Positions 8,890 to 18,562 are shown, counted from the stretch's first letter. The stretch is DNA of 64,000 bases from Methylohalobius sp964654415 (GCA_964654415.1 CAZZIP010000014.1:5507-69506); one strand, 5' to 3'. Notes: generated by a model from the sequence alone, not told the origin. A program made the numbers and translations.

Positions 8890-11800
8890 GTGGGAACATT
8901 GAGCCGCCAGGCCATTGTAAAGATACGGCGCGACTATAACGCCTGGGTCGCGAACGAGACCCTGGAAGACTACGCGCTCCGGTTCGCCCCGCGGTCGTTT
9001 CGGAAATGGTCCGAGTTCCGGGTGGCGAACACGGCCTTCGGCTCCATTTCGTTCCTGGTGCTCGAAGCCATCGGCGGTCTGCTCGCCGTCAACTACGGAT
9101 TCGTCAACACCTGCTGGGCCATCCTCGCCGTGGGCCTCATCGTTTTCCTCACCGGGCTCCCGATCAGCTATTACGCGGCCAAGCACAACATCGACATGGA
9201 CCTGCTGACCCGCGGCGCTGGGTTTGGCTATATCGGCTCGACCCTGACCTCGCTGATCTATGCCTACTTCACCTTTACCCTGTTCGCACTGGAAGCGTCC
9301 ATCATGTCGCTGGCGCTCGAGCTGTACTTCGACATCCCCATCGCCGCCGCGCATGTCGTCAGCGCCTTGGTGGTCATCCCGCTCGTTACCTTCGGCGTCA
9401 CCGGCATCAGCCGCCTTCAGCTCTGGACCCAGCCCCTGTGGATCGTGCTGCTGGTCCTGCCCTACGCAGCCGTCATCTGGCGCGAACCTGAAGCTCTGGC
9501 CGAACTCGCCCTGTTCCAGGGGCGCGAGCAGCGCGGAGCACAGTTCGATTGGATGTTGTTCGGAACGGCAGCAACCGTGGCCTTTTCCATGGTCGCCCAA
9601 ATCGGCGAGCAAGTGGACTTCCTACGGTTTCTGCCCGAAAAGAACCATCGCAACCGATATCGCTGGTGGACAGCCCTGATCGTTGCAGGTCCCGGATGGA
9701 TCTTCATGGGTATCGCTCGGCAACTGGGAGGCGCTTTTCTCGCGTTCCTCGCGCTCAAGCACGGAGTCGCCGGCGAGCGGGCGCACGAGCCCACCCAGAT
9801 GTACCTGGTGGCCTATGGCTACGTGTTCGACGATAGCAGGCTGGCGCTGGCGGCCACGGTGCTGTTCGTGGTCGTCTCGCAGCTCAAGATCAATGTCACC
9901 AACGCCTACGCGGGCTCGCTGGCCTGGTCGAATTTTTTCTCTCGGCTCACCCATAGCCATCCTGGACGGGTGGTATGGCTGGTTTTCAACGTGCTGATCG
10001 CCCTGCTCCTCATGGAACTCGGCGTTTTCGGCGCGCTCGAACGGGTTCTCGGCTTATTCTCAAACGTGGCCATCGCTTGGATCGGCGCCCTGGTGGCCGA
10101 TCTGGTCATCAACAAGCCGTTGGGCCTGAGTCCCCCCTTCGTCGAATTCAAGCGTGCGTACCTGCACGACATCAACCCAGTCGGCGTAGTGTCCACGCTC
10201 GGCGCCTCGGCGGTTTCCACCGCCGCCTACGCCGGCCTGCTCGGAGCGCTGCCACAAGCCTTCTCAGCCCTCATCGCCCTGGCGACCGCCTTTCTGCTGA
10301 CGCCAGCCATCGCTTGGCTGGCCCGAGGCCGCTATTATCTGGCGAGAGACCGCGGCGACTGGGGGCCGACCACGCCGCATGCCAAATGCTGCATTTGCGA
10401 AAACGATTTCGAATTGGAAGACAAAGCCTACTGCCCGGCTTACCAGGGAACGATCTGCTCGCTCTGCTGCACCCTGGACGCCCGCTGCCTGGATGCCTGC
10501 AAACCGAATGCACGGCTCAGAGACCAATTGGAACGGATCGCAAGCCGCGGGCTGCCCTCGAGCCTGTCGCCGCAACTCAGGCTGCGCCTTGTTCAGTTCG
10601 CACTCGTTTACCTGCTTCTCGCCGTCTTCACCGGCGTCTTCGTGGGTGTGATCTATTATCAGGATATCTTGGCAGCCGCCTATGCGGACGAGGCTTTATC
10701 TCAAGCGTTGTTCGGCAATTTCCTCAAGGTCTATTCCGCGCTGCTGGTTTTCTTGGGGCTGGCCGCCTGGTGGATCGTGCTCAGCAACGAAAGCCGGCAG
10801 GTGGCGCAGGAAGAATCCAAGAAACAAACGGCTTTGCTGCTCAAGGAAATCGAGGAGCATAAACAAACCTACAGCATGCTTCAGCAGGCCCGGGAGGCTG
10901 CCGACCGCGCCAATCAAGCCAAAAGCCGCTTCGTGAGCGACATGAGCCACGAGATTCGGACGCCCTTGAACAGCATACTCGGGTATGCCCAGATCCTGCG
11001 TAAAGACCCGAGCATTCCGGCCCATCGCCGGGAGGCCGTGGAGATCATTCAGCGCAGCAGCGAGTATCTTTCCTCCCTGATCGAAGACATACTCGACATC
11101 GCCCGCATCGAGGCGCACAAGATCGAGCTGCGGTACGGGCCCATCGATTTTCCCGCGTTTGTTGAACAATTGGTGCGCATGTTCCGGCCCCAAGCGGAAG
11201 CGAAAGGATTGACGTTCCGCTGCCAGATCGTCGACGCGCTGCCGCGCCGCATCCGTGGAGACGAAAAACGGGTGGGTCAGATTCTCATCAATCTGCTGAG
11301 CAATGCGGTGAAGTTCACCCAAGAGGGCGGGGTCGTTTTCCGTGTGGGCTATAGCGGAGAAATCGCACGGTTCCAGGTGATAGACACCGGCGAAGGCATA
11401 GCGCAGGACCAGATCGAAACTATATTCTTGCCCTTCCGGCGCCTGCCCAGGGCCTGCGGCAACGCCATTCCGGGCAGCGGTCTGGGACTCACCATCAGCA
11501 AGATGCTCACCCAAATCATGGGCGGCGAACTGACGGTGGAAAGCGAGCTTCAAAAGGGTTCCACGTTTACCGTCCGGCTTTTCCTTCCCAGCCTGCGCAG
11601 CGCGGAAGAGGTTCGGGATGAAGGCGACATCGTGGGTTACCGCGGTCTGCGCCGCAAGATCCTGGTGGTCGACGACCAGCCCGAGCATCGCGGCATTTTG
11701 ACCTCAGCGCTGACCCCCTTGGGGTTCGTTCTCGAGGAAGCAGGTTCCGCCGAAGAATGCCTGGCGAAAGGCAGGGAATGGAATCCGGACCTAATTCTGC

Positions 11801-12264
11801 TGGACATCAGCATGCCTGGAATGACCGGCGTCGATGCAGCGGCTAACCTGCGCCAAACCAGATGCAAGATCCCCATCATCGCCGTCAGCGCCAGCGCTTA
11901 CCAAAGCGACCGCCGTTTGGCCAGCGCCGCCGGCTGCGACGATTTCCTGGCCAAGCCGATTCAGATCGAAGAACTCCTATACAAACTTAAACTGCATTTG
12001 AGTCTCGACTGGCTTTATCGGGGAGACGATATGTCGCAAGACCCACCCGTCCCCAGCACGGCAGCGCCGATGATACGCCCGCCCCCGGACTGCCTCGAAG
12101 AACTGGCCGCATTTGCCCGAATGGGCGATCTTCGGGGCCTACAGGACCGTCTGGAAACCCTGGTCGAAAGCGATGCCGGATACATCCCGTTCGCGGCGCA
12201 TCTTCAAGCGCTTTCGCGCGAGTTCCGTCTCGGCGATATCAAGAAATTACTCAGCGAGGTCTAA
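8890..12264 (+). CDS. NCS1-type permease fused to hybrid histidine kinase
   Basis: A 1124-residue membrane sensor. Residues about 1-490 form a transporter-like module of some twelve hydrophobic segments resembling NCS1 purine/cytosine permeases. Residues 500-537 hold nine cysteines (500, 501, 503, 515, 523, 526, 527, 533, 537), probably a metal site. Two further membrane segments (about 565-640) precede the kinase core. The phosphoacceptor is His687 in SDMSHEIRTPLN, and the N, G1 and G2 boxes are present (NLLSNAVKFT, DTGEGIA, GSGLGL). A receiver domain has DD928-929 and phosphoacceptor Asp972 (LLDISMPGM). The start is GTG with AAGAGG 11 bases upstream. The regulator gene follows after one base. 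The plan parallels CbrA (symporter-kinase) but with a different transporter. Sensing urea or a related nitrogen compound is inference from position. Confidence 0.88.
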   Translation: MGTLSRQAIVKIRRDYNAWVANETLEDYALRFAPRSFRKWSEFRVANTAFGSISFLVLEAIGGLLAVNYGFVNTCWAILAVGLIVFLTGLPISYYAAKHNIDMDLLTRGAGFGYIGSTLTSLIYAYFTFTLFALEASIMSLALELYFDIPIAAAHVVSALVVIPLVTFGVTGISRLQLWTQPLWIVLLVLPYAAVIWREPEALAELALFQGREQRGAQFDWMLFGTAATVAFSMVAQIGEQVDFLRFLPEKNHRNRYRWWTALIVAGPGWIFMGIARQLGGAFLAFLALKHGVAGERAHEPTQMYLVAYGYVFDDSRLALAATVLFVVVSQLKINVTNAYAGSLAWSNFFSRLTHSHPGRVVWLVFNVLIALLLMELGVFGALERVLGLFSNVAIAWIGALVADLVINKPLGLSPPFVEFKRAYLHDINPVGVVSTLGASAVSTAAYAGLLGALPQAFSALIALATAFLLTPAIAWLARGRYYLARDRGDWGPTTPHAKCCICENDFELEDKAYCPAYQGTICSLCCTLDARCLDACKPNARLRDQLERIASRGLPSSLSPQLRLRLVQFALVYLLLAVFTGVFVGVIYYQDILAAAYADEALSQALFGNFLKVYSALLVFLGLAAWWIVLSNESRQVAQEESKKQTALLLKEIEEHKQTYSMLQQAREAADRANQAKSRFVSDMSHEIRTPLNSILGYAQILRKDPSIPAHRREAVEIIQRSSEYLSSLIEDILDIARIEAHKIELRYGPIDFPAFVEQLVRMFRPQAEAKGLTFRCQIVDALPRRIRGDEKRVGQILINLLSNAVKFTQEGGVVFRVGYSGEIARFQVIDTGEGIAQDQIETIFLPFRRLPRACGNAIPGSGLGLTISKMLTQIMGGELTVESELQKGSTFTVRLFLPSLRSAEEVRDEGDIVGYRGLRRKILVVDDQPEHRGILTSALTPLGFVLEEAGSAEECLAKGREWNPDLILLDISMPGMTGVDAAANLRQTRCKIPIIAVSASAYQSDRRLASAAGCDDFLAKPIQIEELLYKLKLHLSLDWLYRGDDMSQDPPVPSTAAPMIRPPPDCLEELAAFARMGDLRGLQDRLETLVESDAGYIPFAAHLQALSREFRLGDIKKLLSEV

Positions 12265-12265
12265 G

Positions 12266-13219
12266 ATGAACTCGAAACGCCAATACCGCCAAGGCACGGT
12301 CATGATCGTGGACGACGTGCCGGCCAGTCTCGCCATGCTTTCCGACGCCCTGGGCGAAGCTGGCTACCGCGTACTGGTTGCAACCGACGGCGCTTCCGCC
12401 CTGGAGCAGCTTCGCTACGCCGATCCCGACGTCATATTGATGGACGCGCTCATGCCGGGAATGGACGGTTTTGAAACCTGTCGCCGTTTAAAGGCAAATC
12501 CCACCACCCGCTCGATTCCCATCATTTTCATGACCGGGCTCGGCGAGCTGGACGATTTGCTTCGGGGCTTTCGTGAAGGCGCCGTAGATTATCTGGTCAA
12601 ACCGATCCGCCCTGAAGAGGTTCTCGCCCGGGTCGGCGCGCACCTGGCCCAGTCCCGAATGGTGCTCCGCGTAGAAGAAGCCCTAGAACGGAGCGGCTTT
12701 GCGGCCGTAAGTATCGATGCCGCCGGGCGGATCGTTTGGCTGACGCCTTCGGCTGCCCGCTGGCTGGCAGCGTTCTCGGGAACCAAGGTGTTCGATTTTG
12801 AGACTTCAGCCTGCTTTTTGCCCAAGACACTTCTGGATTGGGCTTTAGCCCGTATCGTTTCGGGCAGAACCACAGAACACGAGTCATTCACACTTCATCG
12901 CGACGGCAAGACATTCACTGCGAAGCTCGCTCCCTGTGAAAGTGGATGCGAATACCTGCTGCTATTGCAGGAATTTTCCGGCGACTGGAACTTGGAACCC
13001 TTGCATGAGGACCTGGGGCTCACCTTCCGCGAAGCGGAAGTCCTCATGTGGGTCGCCCGCGGCAAAACCAACTGCGAAGTCGGGACGATTTTAGGCTGCA
13101 GTCCCCGTACGGTCAACAAACACTTAGAACACATTTTCGAAAAGCTGGGCGTCTGTACGCGCGCTGCCGCAGTAGCCGTCGTCATGCAGCGTATGAGGAT
13201 GGGCGCCAAAGCGGCGTGA
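12266..13219 (+). CDS. LuxR-type response regulator
   Basis: A 317-residue response regulator. The N-terminal receiver (about residues 10-125) has acidic pair DD16-17, phosphoacceptor Asp60 (ILMDALMPGMDG) and the conserved Lys in YLVKPI. A PAS-like middle region (about 140-240) contains VSIDAAGRIVWLTPSA. A C-terminal LuxR/GerE helix-turn-helix (about 255-310) reads LTFREAEVLMWVARGKTN, then a recognition helix in SPRTVNKHLEHIFEKLGV. It starts one base after the sensor kinase stop, so it is almost certainly the kinase's partner. The PAS-like insertion is unusual for NarL-type regulators and could bind a small ligand. The urt operon is the obvious candidate target, unproven. Confidence 0.9.
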   Translation: MNSKRQYRQGTVMIVDDVPASLAMLSDALGEAGYRVLVATDGASALEQLRYADPDVILMDALMPGMDGFETCRRLKANPTTRSIPIIFMTGLGELDDLLRGFREGAVDYLVKPIRPEEVLARVGAHLAQSRMVLRVEEALERSGFAAVSIDAAGRIVWLTPSAARWLAAFSGTKVFDFETSACFLPKTLLDWALARIVSGRTTEHESFTLHRDGKTFTAKLAPCESGCEYLLLLQEFSGDWNLEPLHEDLGLTFREAEVLMWVARGKTNCEVGTILGCSPRTVNKHLEHIFEKLGVCTRAAAVAVVMQRMRMGAKAA

Positions 13220-13451
13220 GTTTTGGAGTTCATGCAACGCCTCGCCGCCTTGGTGCCTCGTCCAAGGCTCCACCTGATACGTTCCCATGTATTGGCTCCC
13301 AACGCCAAACTGCGATCCGCCGTCGTTCCAAGTCCAATCACCGATACTACCGCAGATACTCTTGATTCAACCGATACCCCCAACCCACGCTCCCAGCACA
13401 CATCCGCTGGGCCAGGCTGCTCCAAAATTTCCGGGCCTTGGGCGAAGCGCA

Positions 13452-13733
13452 CTATGCGCTCCAGGGTATTCTCCACTCCCAGACATTGCTAGGCCAGTCG
13501 TAGCTTCGCAGCCGTGCCATCACCTCTGCAATCACACCCTCGCCGACGAGCCGATGAAGCAGACGGAGTCCCCGTGCATCCACAAAGTGGATGCCGGAGA
13601 GATCAAGGGATACTGCTAAACTGATCGCCCTGACGGCAGCTTCCAACTCTTCGACCCAAGGCCCGATCAGGCGTCCTTCCAGCCATAGGCAGACTCGGGT
13701 TCCGGAATTTTCTTGGGCAGTGATCCGGAGCAT
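13452..13733 (-). CDS. STAS-domain protein
   Basis: A 93-residue protein that is essentially one STAS domain, the fold of anti-sigma-factor antagonists. Early beta strands (TRVCLWLEGRLIGPW) precede the key segment VSLDLSGIHFVDARGLRLLHRL, where the usual phosphorylated Ser/Thr loop reads VDARG. With Ala in place of Ser or Thr at that site, classic phospho-switching may not occur. The gene stands alone with about 230 bases of gene-free sequence on its left. It may work with another regulator in this damaged region, but no partner kinase is adjacent. Confidence 0.65.
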   Translation of the reverse strand: MLRITAQENSGTRVCLWLEGRLIGPWVEELEAAVRAISLAVSLDLSGIHFVDARGLRLLHRLVGEGVIAEVMARLRSYDWPSNVWEWRIPWSA

Positions 13734-13923
13734 GAGCGTTCTCTCTGCATAATGTCCTCCAGAGGACAGAAGGAAAGAGGGCTAACACTATGCCAAGTAG
13801 CGACCGGTGGGCGTAACCCAATCACAACTCGTTGGTTTTCCGGGCGATCCCGAAGCCGAGGCCGGGAAGCCCGAACCCTCGAGTGCGGTCAATCAACTTC
13901 AACTTTTCGCGCCCCCACCAGAT

Positions 13924-15091
13924 TTAACGGCGGCCCTGGGTCATGCCCAGATTCTTCATGCGGTGGCGTAGCGTGCTGGGATGCAGATCGAGGATCCGGG
14001 CGGCGCCGTTGGGGCCTTCGATGACCCACCGGGTCTTTTCCAGTACCGCCAGAATGTGTTGCCGTTCGATCACTTCGAGGGTGGCGTCGCTCGCCGGAGG
14101 CTGGGTGGCGCCGGCTGGTTCGCCCGATCCCGGCAGCATGTCCGGGTCGATCTCAATGAAAGGTCCGTTAGTCAGGATGATCACCCGCTCGATCGCGTTC
14201 TCCAGTTCACGGATGTTGCCCGGCCAGCGATAGGACTGGAGCCGCTGCAGGGATTTCGCATCGATGCCCTCGATCTGCTTGCCGATGCGGGGCGCGAACT
14301 TGTCGATAAGGAAACGGGCCAAGAGCGGAATGTCTTCGACCCGTTCCCTCAGAGGCGGCACGAATACGAGAAACACGTTGAGACGATAGTAGAGATCGTC
14401 GCGGAAGGACTTCTCGGCGACTGCCTGCAAGAGATTCCGGTTGGTCGCGGCGATTACGCGCACATCGACCCAGATCGGCGCCTTGCCGCCGATGCGGTCG
14501 AATTCCTGTTCCTGCAGCACGCGCAACGGCTTAACCTGAACGTTTAGGGGGAGCTCGCCGATCTCGTCGAGAAAGATCGTGCCGCCGTCGGCGAACTCGA
14601 AGCGCCCGATGCGCCTGGCGATGGCCCCGGTGAAGGCGCCTTTCTCGTGGCCGAACAGCTCGCTCTCCACGAGGCCCGTCGGCAGTGCCGCGCAATTGAC
14701 TTTGATCAGCGGTTTGTCGTGTCGCTTGCTGGCGGAATAAATCGCGCGAGCGATCAATTCCTTCCCCGTACCCGATTCGCCCTGGATCAGTACCGACGCG
14801 TCCGTAGGCGCCACGCGGCGGACGTTGGACAAGACCGACTGAATCGCCGTGTTTCTCCCGACGATCTCCTCGAAGTTGTGGACCGATTTGATTTCCTCCT
14901 GCAGATAGAGGTTCTGCGCCTTCGGCCGCGCCTGCTCCCGCTCCATCAACACGCGCTCGGTGATGTCGATGAACATGGTGCGGGTGTACTGCCCGCCCGA
15001 TGGCGGCATCGGTCAGGAACGCGGGGTGAAAGCGCACGCCATCGTCCGCGCTGAACACCCCATCGATGACGCAACAGTGGAAGTAGAGCGG
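13924..15091 (-). pseudogene. Sigma-54 activator, 5'-truncated and frameshifted
   Basis: The readable frame (13924-15009) encodes an AAA+ activator of RNA polymerase-sigma54: Walker A GESGTGKE, the GAFTGA loop, Walker B IFLDEIGE, RWPGNIRELENAIER and a Fis-type helix-turn-helix ending LHPSTLRHRMKNLGM. Upstream, a PAS-like segment (PLYFHCCVIDGVFSADDG onward) continues in another frame. Removing one base in the GGGCGGG run near 14994-15001 would rejoin it to GGQYTRTMFIDITER. This sequence stops abruptly near 15091, where an oppositely oriented glycosyltransferase remnant begins. The sensory N-terminus is therefore lost. A shorter product starting at an internal codon (for example Met12) could still bind DNA and sigma54, so partial function is possible. 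Confidence 0.75.
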
Positions 15092-15305
15092 CTTTCCAGA
15101 TCAGCTGCTGCTGATGGAGGACGCCGAGTTGTCGAAACGCCTGCGGCGCCTCGGGCCGCCCCTGTGTCTGCGCCAGCGGGTTGTCACCTCCGGACGGCGC
15201 TGGGAGAGCCGCGGCGTCTGGAGCACCGTATTCCTCATGTGGTGGCTGCGTTGGCTTTACTGGTAGGGCGCGGCGCCGGAGCGCCTGGCGGACGAGTACC
15301 GATGA
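15087..15305 (+). pseudogene. C-terminal remnant of a family 2 glycosyltransferase
   Basis: A plus-strand frame reads GFPDQLLLMEDAELSKRLRR, then VVTSGRRWESRGVWSTVFLM, then a hydrophobic end. This is the C-terminal pattern of the rSAM/selenodomain-associated GT2-like transferases (TIGR04283 type): the MED motif, the TSGRRW motif and a final membrane-like segment. The frame is open only from just after a TAG at 15084-15086. A TAG at 15264-15266 then interrupts the last 13 codons, which still read GAAPERLADEYR before a TGA. It has lost its start and catalytic N-terminal half and is dead. Confidence 0.7.
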
Positions 15306-15309
15306 GACC

Positions 15310-16386
15310 TCAAACCAGAACTGCCAGCACCCGGCAGGCTCCCGCCCCGATGACGGCCGCGGCGGGTAGCGTGCTCAGCCAGGCGATGAGGATGGCGCGT
15401 AAGGCGTCGGTCTGACGGGGCTGGGTGCGGTCAACGAAACGCACCCCCATCAGCGAACCCGTGCTCACGTGGGTCGTGGAAACCGGCAATCCCAAGGGGG
15501 ACGCCGCCAGCACCAGAAGCGACGTGCCCAGATTGGCCGTGAGGGCCCGGCCGGCGTCCAGCTCGACGACCTGGAAAGCCAGCACTCGCGCCACGCGCAG
15601 GCCGCCCCACAGGCTGCCGGCCACCATGGCGGCCGTCGCCGCGCCCACCGCCCAATAGCCGGTCTCCTGCGGCGTAAGGCCCAGGGTCGGCAAGGCGAGG
15701 ATCAGAAACGCGGCAATCTTTGGCACGTCGTTCAAACCCCGCGCAAAGCACACCGCACCGCTGCTCAGCCAATGCAGGCCGCGCAACAACGCGATCCGCA
15801 GGCGGCTGTCGGGCGCCACCGGGTCGGCGCAGCGGAATGGGTCTGCCTGCCACTCCCCCGGGTCGCAACAACCCGGACGCCATGCCGGGATGTGCCGGGC
15901 CAGCCAGCGCACCGCCAGTAGCAGCGCGCCGCATAGCACGATGGCCGCCAGCGGACTGACCAGCAAGGGCAGGACGGCCTTGCCTGCCACCGCGCCGCCG
16001 TCGAGCCCACCGGGGCCGGCCTCGGAAAGGGCGGCGCCCACGATGCCGCCGAGCAAGCCGTGGGTGGTGGAAACCGGCAGCCCGCGGCGGGTGGCGATGG
16101 CGACCCAGCCGAAGGCCCCGCACAGCGCGCCGGCAATGAAGGCCGTATCCGGATGGAAATCGGCGGCGAGATACCCGCGGGCGAAATTGGCCGCCAGCGC
16201 CGATCCCCAAAAGACGGCCGCCACTCCGCCCAGCAGGGTCCAGAACGATCCCCACAGGATGGCGAGCCTGGGTTGGGCCAGTCCGCCGCCGATTAGGGTC
16301 GCCACCCCCTTGGAGACGTCATTGGCGCCATTGGCCCAGGCCAGCAGCAGTACCGGCAGGGCGATGGACAAAATTTCCGCGTTCAT
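15310..16386 (-). CDS. pit: Inorganic phosphate transporter, PiT family
   Basis: A 358-residue inner-membrane phosphate permease of the PiT family. The two inverted PiT signatures are clear: WANGANDVSKGVATLIGG near residue 17 and FARGLNDVPKIAAF near 210. Two PVSTTH motifs lie near residues 105 and 300. About ten hydrophobic segments are predicted. The start is the ATG overlapping the upstream TVP38 gene by four bases, since a longer frame runs through that gene without similarity. At 358 residues it is shorter than the E. coli Pit proteins (about 500), mainly by a small central loop. Confidence 0.9.
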   Translation of the reverse strand: MNAEILSIALPVLLLAWANGANDVSKGVATLIGGGLAQPRLAILWGSFWTLLGGVAAVFWGSALAANFARGYLAADFHPDTAFIAGALCGAFGWVAIATRRGLPVSTTHGLLGGIVGAALSEAGPGGLDGGAVAGKAVLPLLVSPLAAIVLCGALLLAVRWLARHIPAWRPGCCDPGEWQADPFRCADPVAPDSRLRIALLRGLHWLSSGAVCFARGLNDVPKIAAFLILALPTLGLTPQETGYWAVGAATAAMVAGSLWGGLRVARVLAFQVVELDAGRALTANLGTSLLVLAASPLGLPVSTTHVSTGSLMGVRFVDRTQPRQTDALRAILIAWLSTLPAAAVIGAGACRVLAVLV

Positions 16387-17105
16387 GTCCTCTGCCCTCT
16401 TTTCGTCATGCTCCGAAACCGGGCGATGGTCCTCTGCAACACCGGGAGCAAGGCCAGCACGCCCAACAGTCCCAGAGCAACCAGAACCTGCGGGGAAAGC
16501 AGACCCTCCAGGGAGCGCACTTCGCCCAGGGAACGCCCCAGGTTGGCGAACACAAAACTGGCGGGAACGATGCCGACCATGGTGGTCCACGCATAGGTAC
16601 TGAGACTCACCGGTGCGAACGCGGCGGCCAGGTTCACCAGCCAGAAAGGAAAGATCGGCACCAGGCGCAGAAACAGCAGATAGTAGGCGGCATCCTGCTC
16701 GAAACCGGCCAGGATTTTGGCCGCCCCAGGGTTCTGCTGCAAACGCTGGCGAACCGCATCGGCAAACAGATACCTTGCCAGCAAAAACGCCGCGATCGCG
16801 CCCGAACTGGCCGCGGCCACGATCAGCACCGTCCCCAGCCAGCGGCCGAAGAGAAAGCCGGTGATCAGGGACAGCAGCGCGGCGCCGGGGAGGCTGAACG
16901 CCACGGCAACCGCATATCCGAGACCCCAAAGAAGAAAAGTCGGCCCGAAATGATTCTGTGCGAAGGCCAGGAGCTGATCCTTGTGGGACTGGAAGTTCTC
17001 CAGGCTCAGCCAATCGCTGCCGCCCAGCCACACGAACCCGATCGGGATGCCCAAAAACGCAGCCAGCAGCAGCCGGCGCAGCAAGACTTGTCGGGACACG
17101 TTCAT
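16383..17105 (-). CDS. TVP38/TMEM64 (DedA-like) membrane protein
   Basis: A 240-residue membrane protein of the TVP38/TMEM64 (VTT) family. The central VTT region has SLPGAALLSLITGFLFGRW and the following glycine/alanine-rich helix. A re-entrant stretch LFLRLVPIFPFWLVNLAAA lies near residue 150, and about six membrane segments are expected. It overlaps the MerA-like oxidoreductase gene by four bases and the phosphate permease gene by four bases. TVP38 proteins are often encoded with this type of flavoprotein. The substrate is unknown. Confidence 0.9.
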   Translation of the reverse strand: MNVSRQVLLRRLLLAAFLGIPIGFVWLGGSDWLSLENFQSHKDQLLAFAQNHFGPTFLLWGLGYAVAVAFSLPGAALLSLITGFLFGRWLGTVLIVAAASSGAIAAFLLARYLFADAVRQRLQQNPGAAKILAGFEQDAAYYLLFLRLVPIFPFWLVNLAAAFAPVSLSTYAWTTMVGIVPASFVFANLGRSLGEVRSLEGLLSPQVLVALGLLGVLALLPVLQRTIARFRSMTKRGQRT

Positions 17106-18538
17106 CGCTCACCTCCCCGCAGGCCGAACAGGAGCTGCATCCAGCGCCTGAGGCCCGGCGTCAGTTTGTTCTTCCGGTGTAATTCGGCCACGCGGCGGTT
17201 GATTTGCGCCAGCGTGGGGTAGATGTGGATGACGTCCGCCACGTCGGACACCTTCATCCCTTTGGACAGGGCCAGCACGTATTCGTGGATCAGTTCGCCG
17301 GCGTGGGGCCCGCACAGGGTGGCTCCCAATAACTTGCCGTTAGGCGCAACCACCAGTTTGGCTAGGCCTTCGGTGCTGGCGTCGGTTACCGCCCGGTCGA
17401 TATGGGCGAAGTTGAAGCCGTAGACCCGGTGGGGAATGCCGCCGCCCATGGCTTCCTCTTCCGACAGCCCGACGCGCGCCAGTTCCGGGTCGGTGAAGGT
17501 ACACCACGGTACAACAACAGGCTTAAAGCGCGCCGGCCAGTGGAACAGGGCGTTCCTGAGCACGACGCCGGCCTGATATTCGGCCATGTGGGTGAAGAGA
17601 TACGGGCCGGCCACGTCGCCACAGGCGTAAATGCGCTGGTTGCTGGTGCGCAGGCGCGCATCCAGCTTGAGGCGGCCGTTTTCCACCGCCACTCCGGCGG
17701 CTTCCAGGCCCAGCCCTTCCAAATTGGGACGGCGGCCGGCGGCGATGAGGAGATGACTCCCTTCCAGGATTCTTTCCTCCTCGCCAGTCGCTGTGGTGCG
17801 CAAACGCAAGGCACCGGCGGTGCCTTCGACTGCCTCTATGTGGCGCCGGAAATGAAACACGACTCCTTCCGCTTCCAGCCGCTTCTGCACTAGACCGGCT
17901 ATGTCCTGGTCCTCGCGCGGCAGGATGGTAGGGCCCGCCTCGATCACCTCCACTTCGCTGCCGAGGCGCCGGAACGCCTGAGCCATTTCCACCCCGATGG
18001 GACCTCCGCCGACGATCAGGAGACAGGGCACCGCCTCGCGCAGGTCGAACAGCGTTTCGTTGGTCAGGTAGGGAACGCGCTCCACACCTGGAATAGGCGG
18101 AATCGCCGCCCTGCTCCCCGTCGCCAGGACAAAACGCCGGGCGGTGAGCGCCCTGCCTTCCACCTGGAAACATTCCGGGCTGATGAAGCGTCCGGAACCG
18201 AACAGCACCTCCACCCCCAGGCCGCGGATGCGCTCCGGGCTGTCGTTGGGCTCGATGGCGCGAATGACCGAGTTCACCCGCTCCATGACGCGCGACAGCT
18301 CAATTCCTGGAACGGCGCGATCCACTCCCGCCGCATCCGCCGTGCGCAGGGTGTGGGCGACTGCAGCCGAATGAAGGAGCGCCTTGCTGGGCACGCAGCC
18401 GTACCAAAGGCAATCTCCGCCCAACCTGTTCTTCTCCACCAGCGCCACCCTGGCGCCCAGCGCGGCACCGCCGACCGCCACCACCAGCCCGGCCGCGCCG
18501 CCGCCGATCACGCACAGGTCGTAGTCAGTCTTGCCCAC
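17102..18538 (-). CDS. MerA-like FAD-dependent disulfide oxidoreductase
   Basis: A 478-residue pyridine-nucleotide disulfide oxidoreductase. It has an N-terminal FAD-binding Rossmann motif (VIGGGAAGLVVAVGGAALGA), redox-active Cys43 and Cys48 (GGDCLWYGCVPSKALL), an NAD(P)-binding GGGPIGVEMAQAF near residue 178, an FAD segment IYACGDVAGPY near 305, and a C-terminal dimerisation domain with the HIYPTLAQ motif. There is no N-terminal heavy-metal domain and no C-terminal Cys pair, so genuine mercuric reduction is unlikely. It is the first gene of a three-gene operon with TVP38 and a phosphate permease. The redox substrate is not known. Confidence 0.9.
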   Translation of the reverse strand: MGKTDYDLCVIGGGAAGLVVAVGGAALGARVALVEKNRLGGDCLWYGCVPSKALLHSAAVAHTLRTADAAGVDRAVPGIELSRVMERVNSVIRAIEPNDSPERIRGLGVEVLFGSGRFISPECFQVEGRALTARRFVLATGSRAAIPPIPGVERVPYLTNETLFDLREAVPCLLIVGGGPIGVEMAQAFRRLGSEVEVIEAGPTILPREDQDIAGLVQKRLEAEGVVFHFRRHIEAVEGTAGALRLRTTATGEEERILEGSHLLIAAGRRPNLEGLGLEAAGVAVENGRLKLDARLRTSNQRIYACGDVAGPYLFTHMAEYQAGVVLRNALFHWPARFKPVVVPWCTFTDPELARVGLSEEEAMGGGIPHRVYGFNFAHIDRAVTDASTEGLAKLVVAPNGKLLGATLCGPHAGELIHEYVLALSKGMKVSDVADVIHIYPTLAQINRRVAELHRKNKLTPGLRRWMQLLFGLRGGER

Positions 18539-18562
18539 GGGTTTGTCTCCTTATCTATCGCA

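Noticed and set aside
8794..9612. Minus-strand 272-residue frame opposite the sensor kinase
   Set aside because: It is acidic, His/Gln-rich and without motif, typical of the antisense of a membrane-protein gene.
15310..17112. A 600-residue frame covering the phosphate permease and more
   Set aside because: The first 242 residues are an out-of-frame reading of the TVP38 gene. The permease starts at the ATG at 16386.
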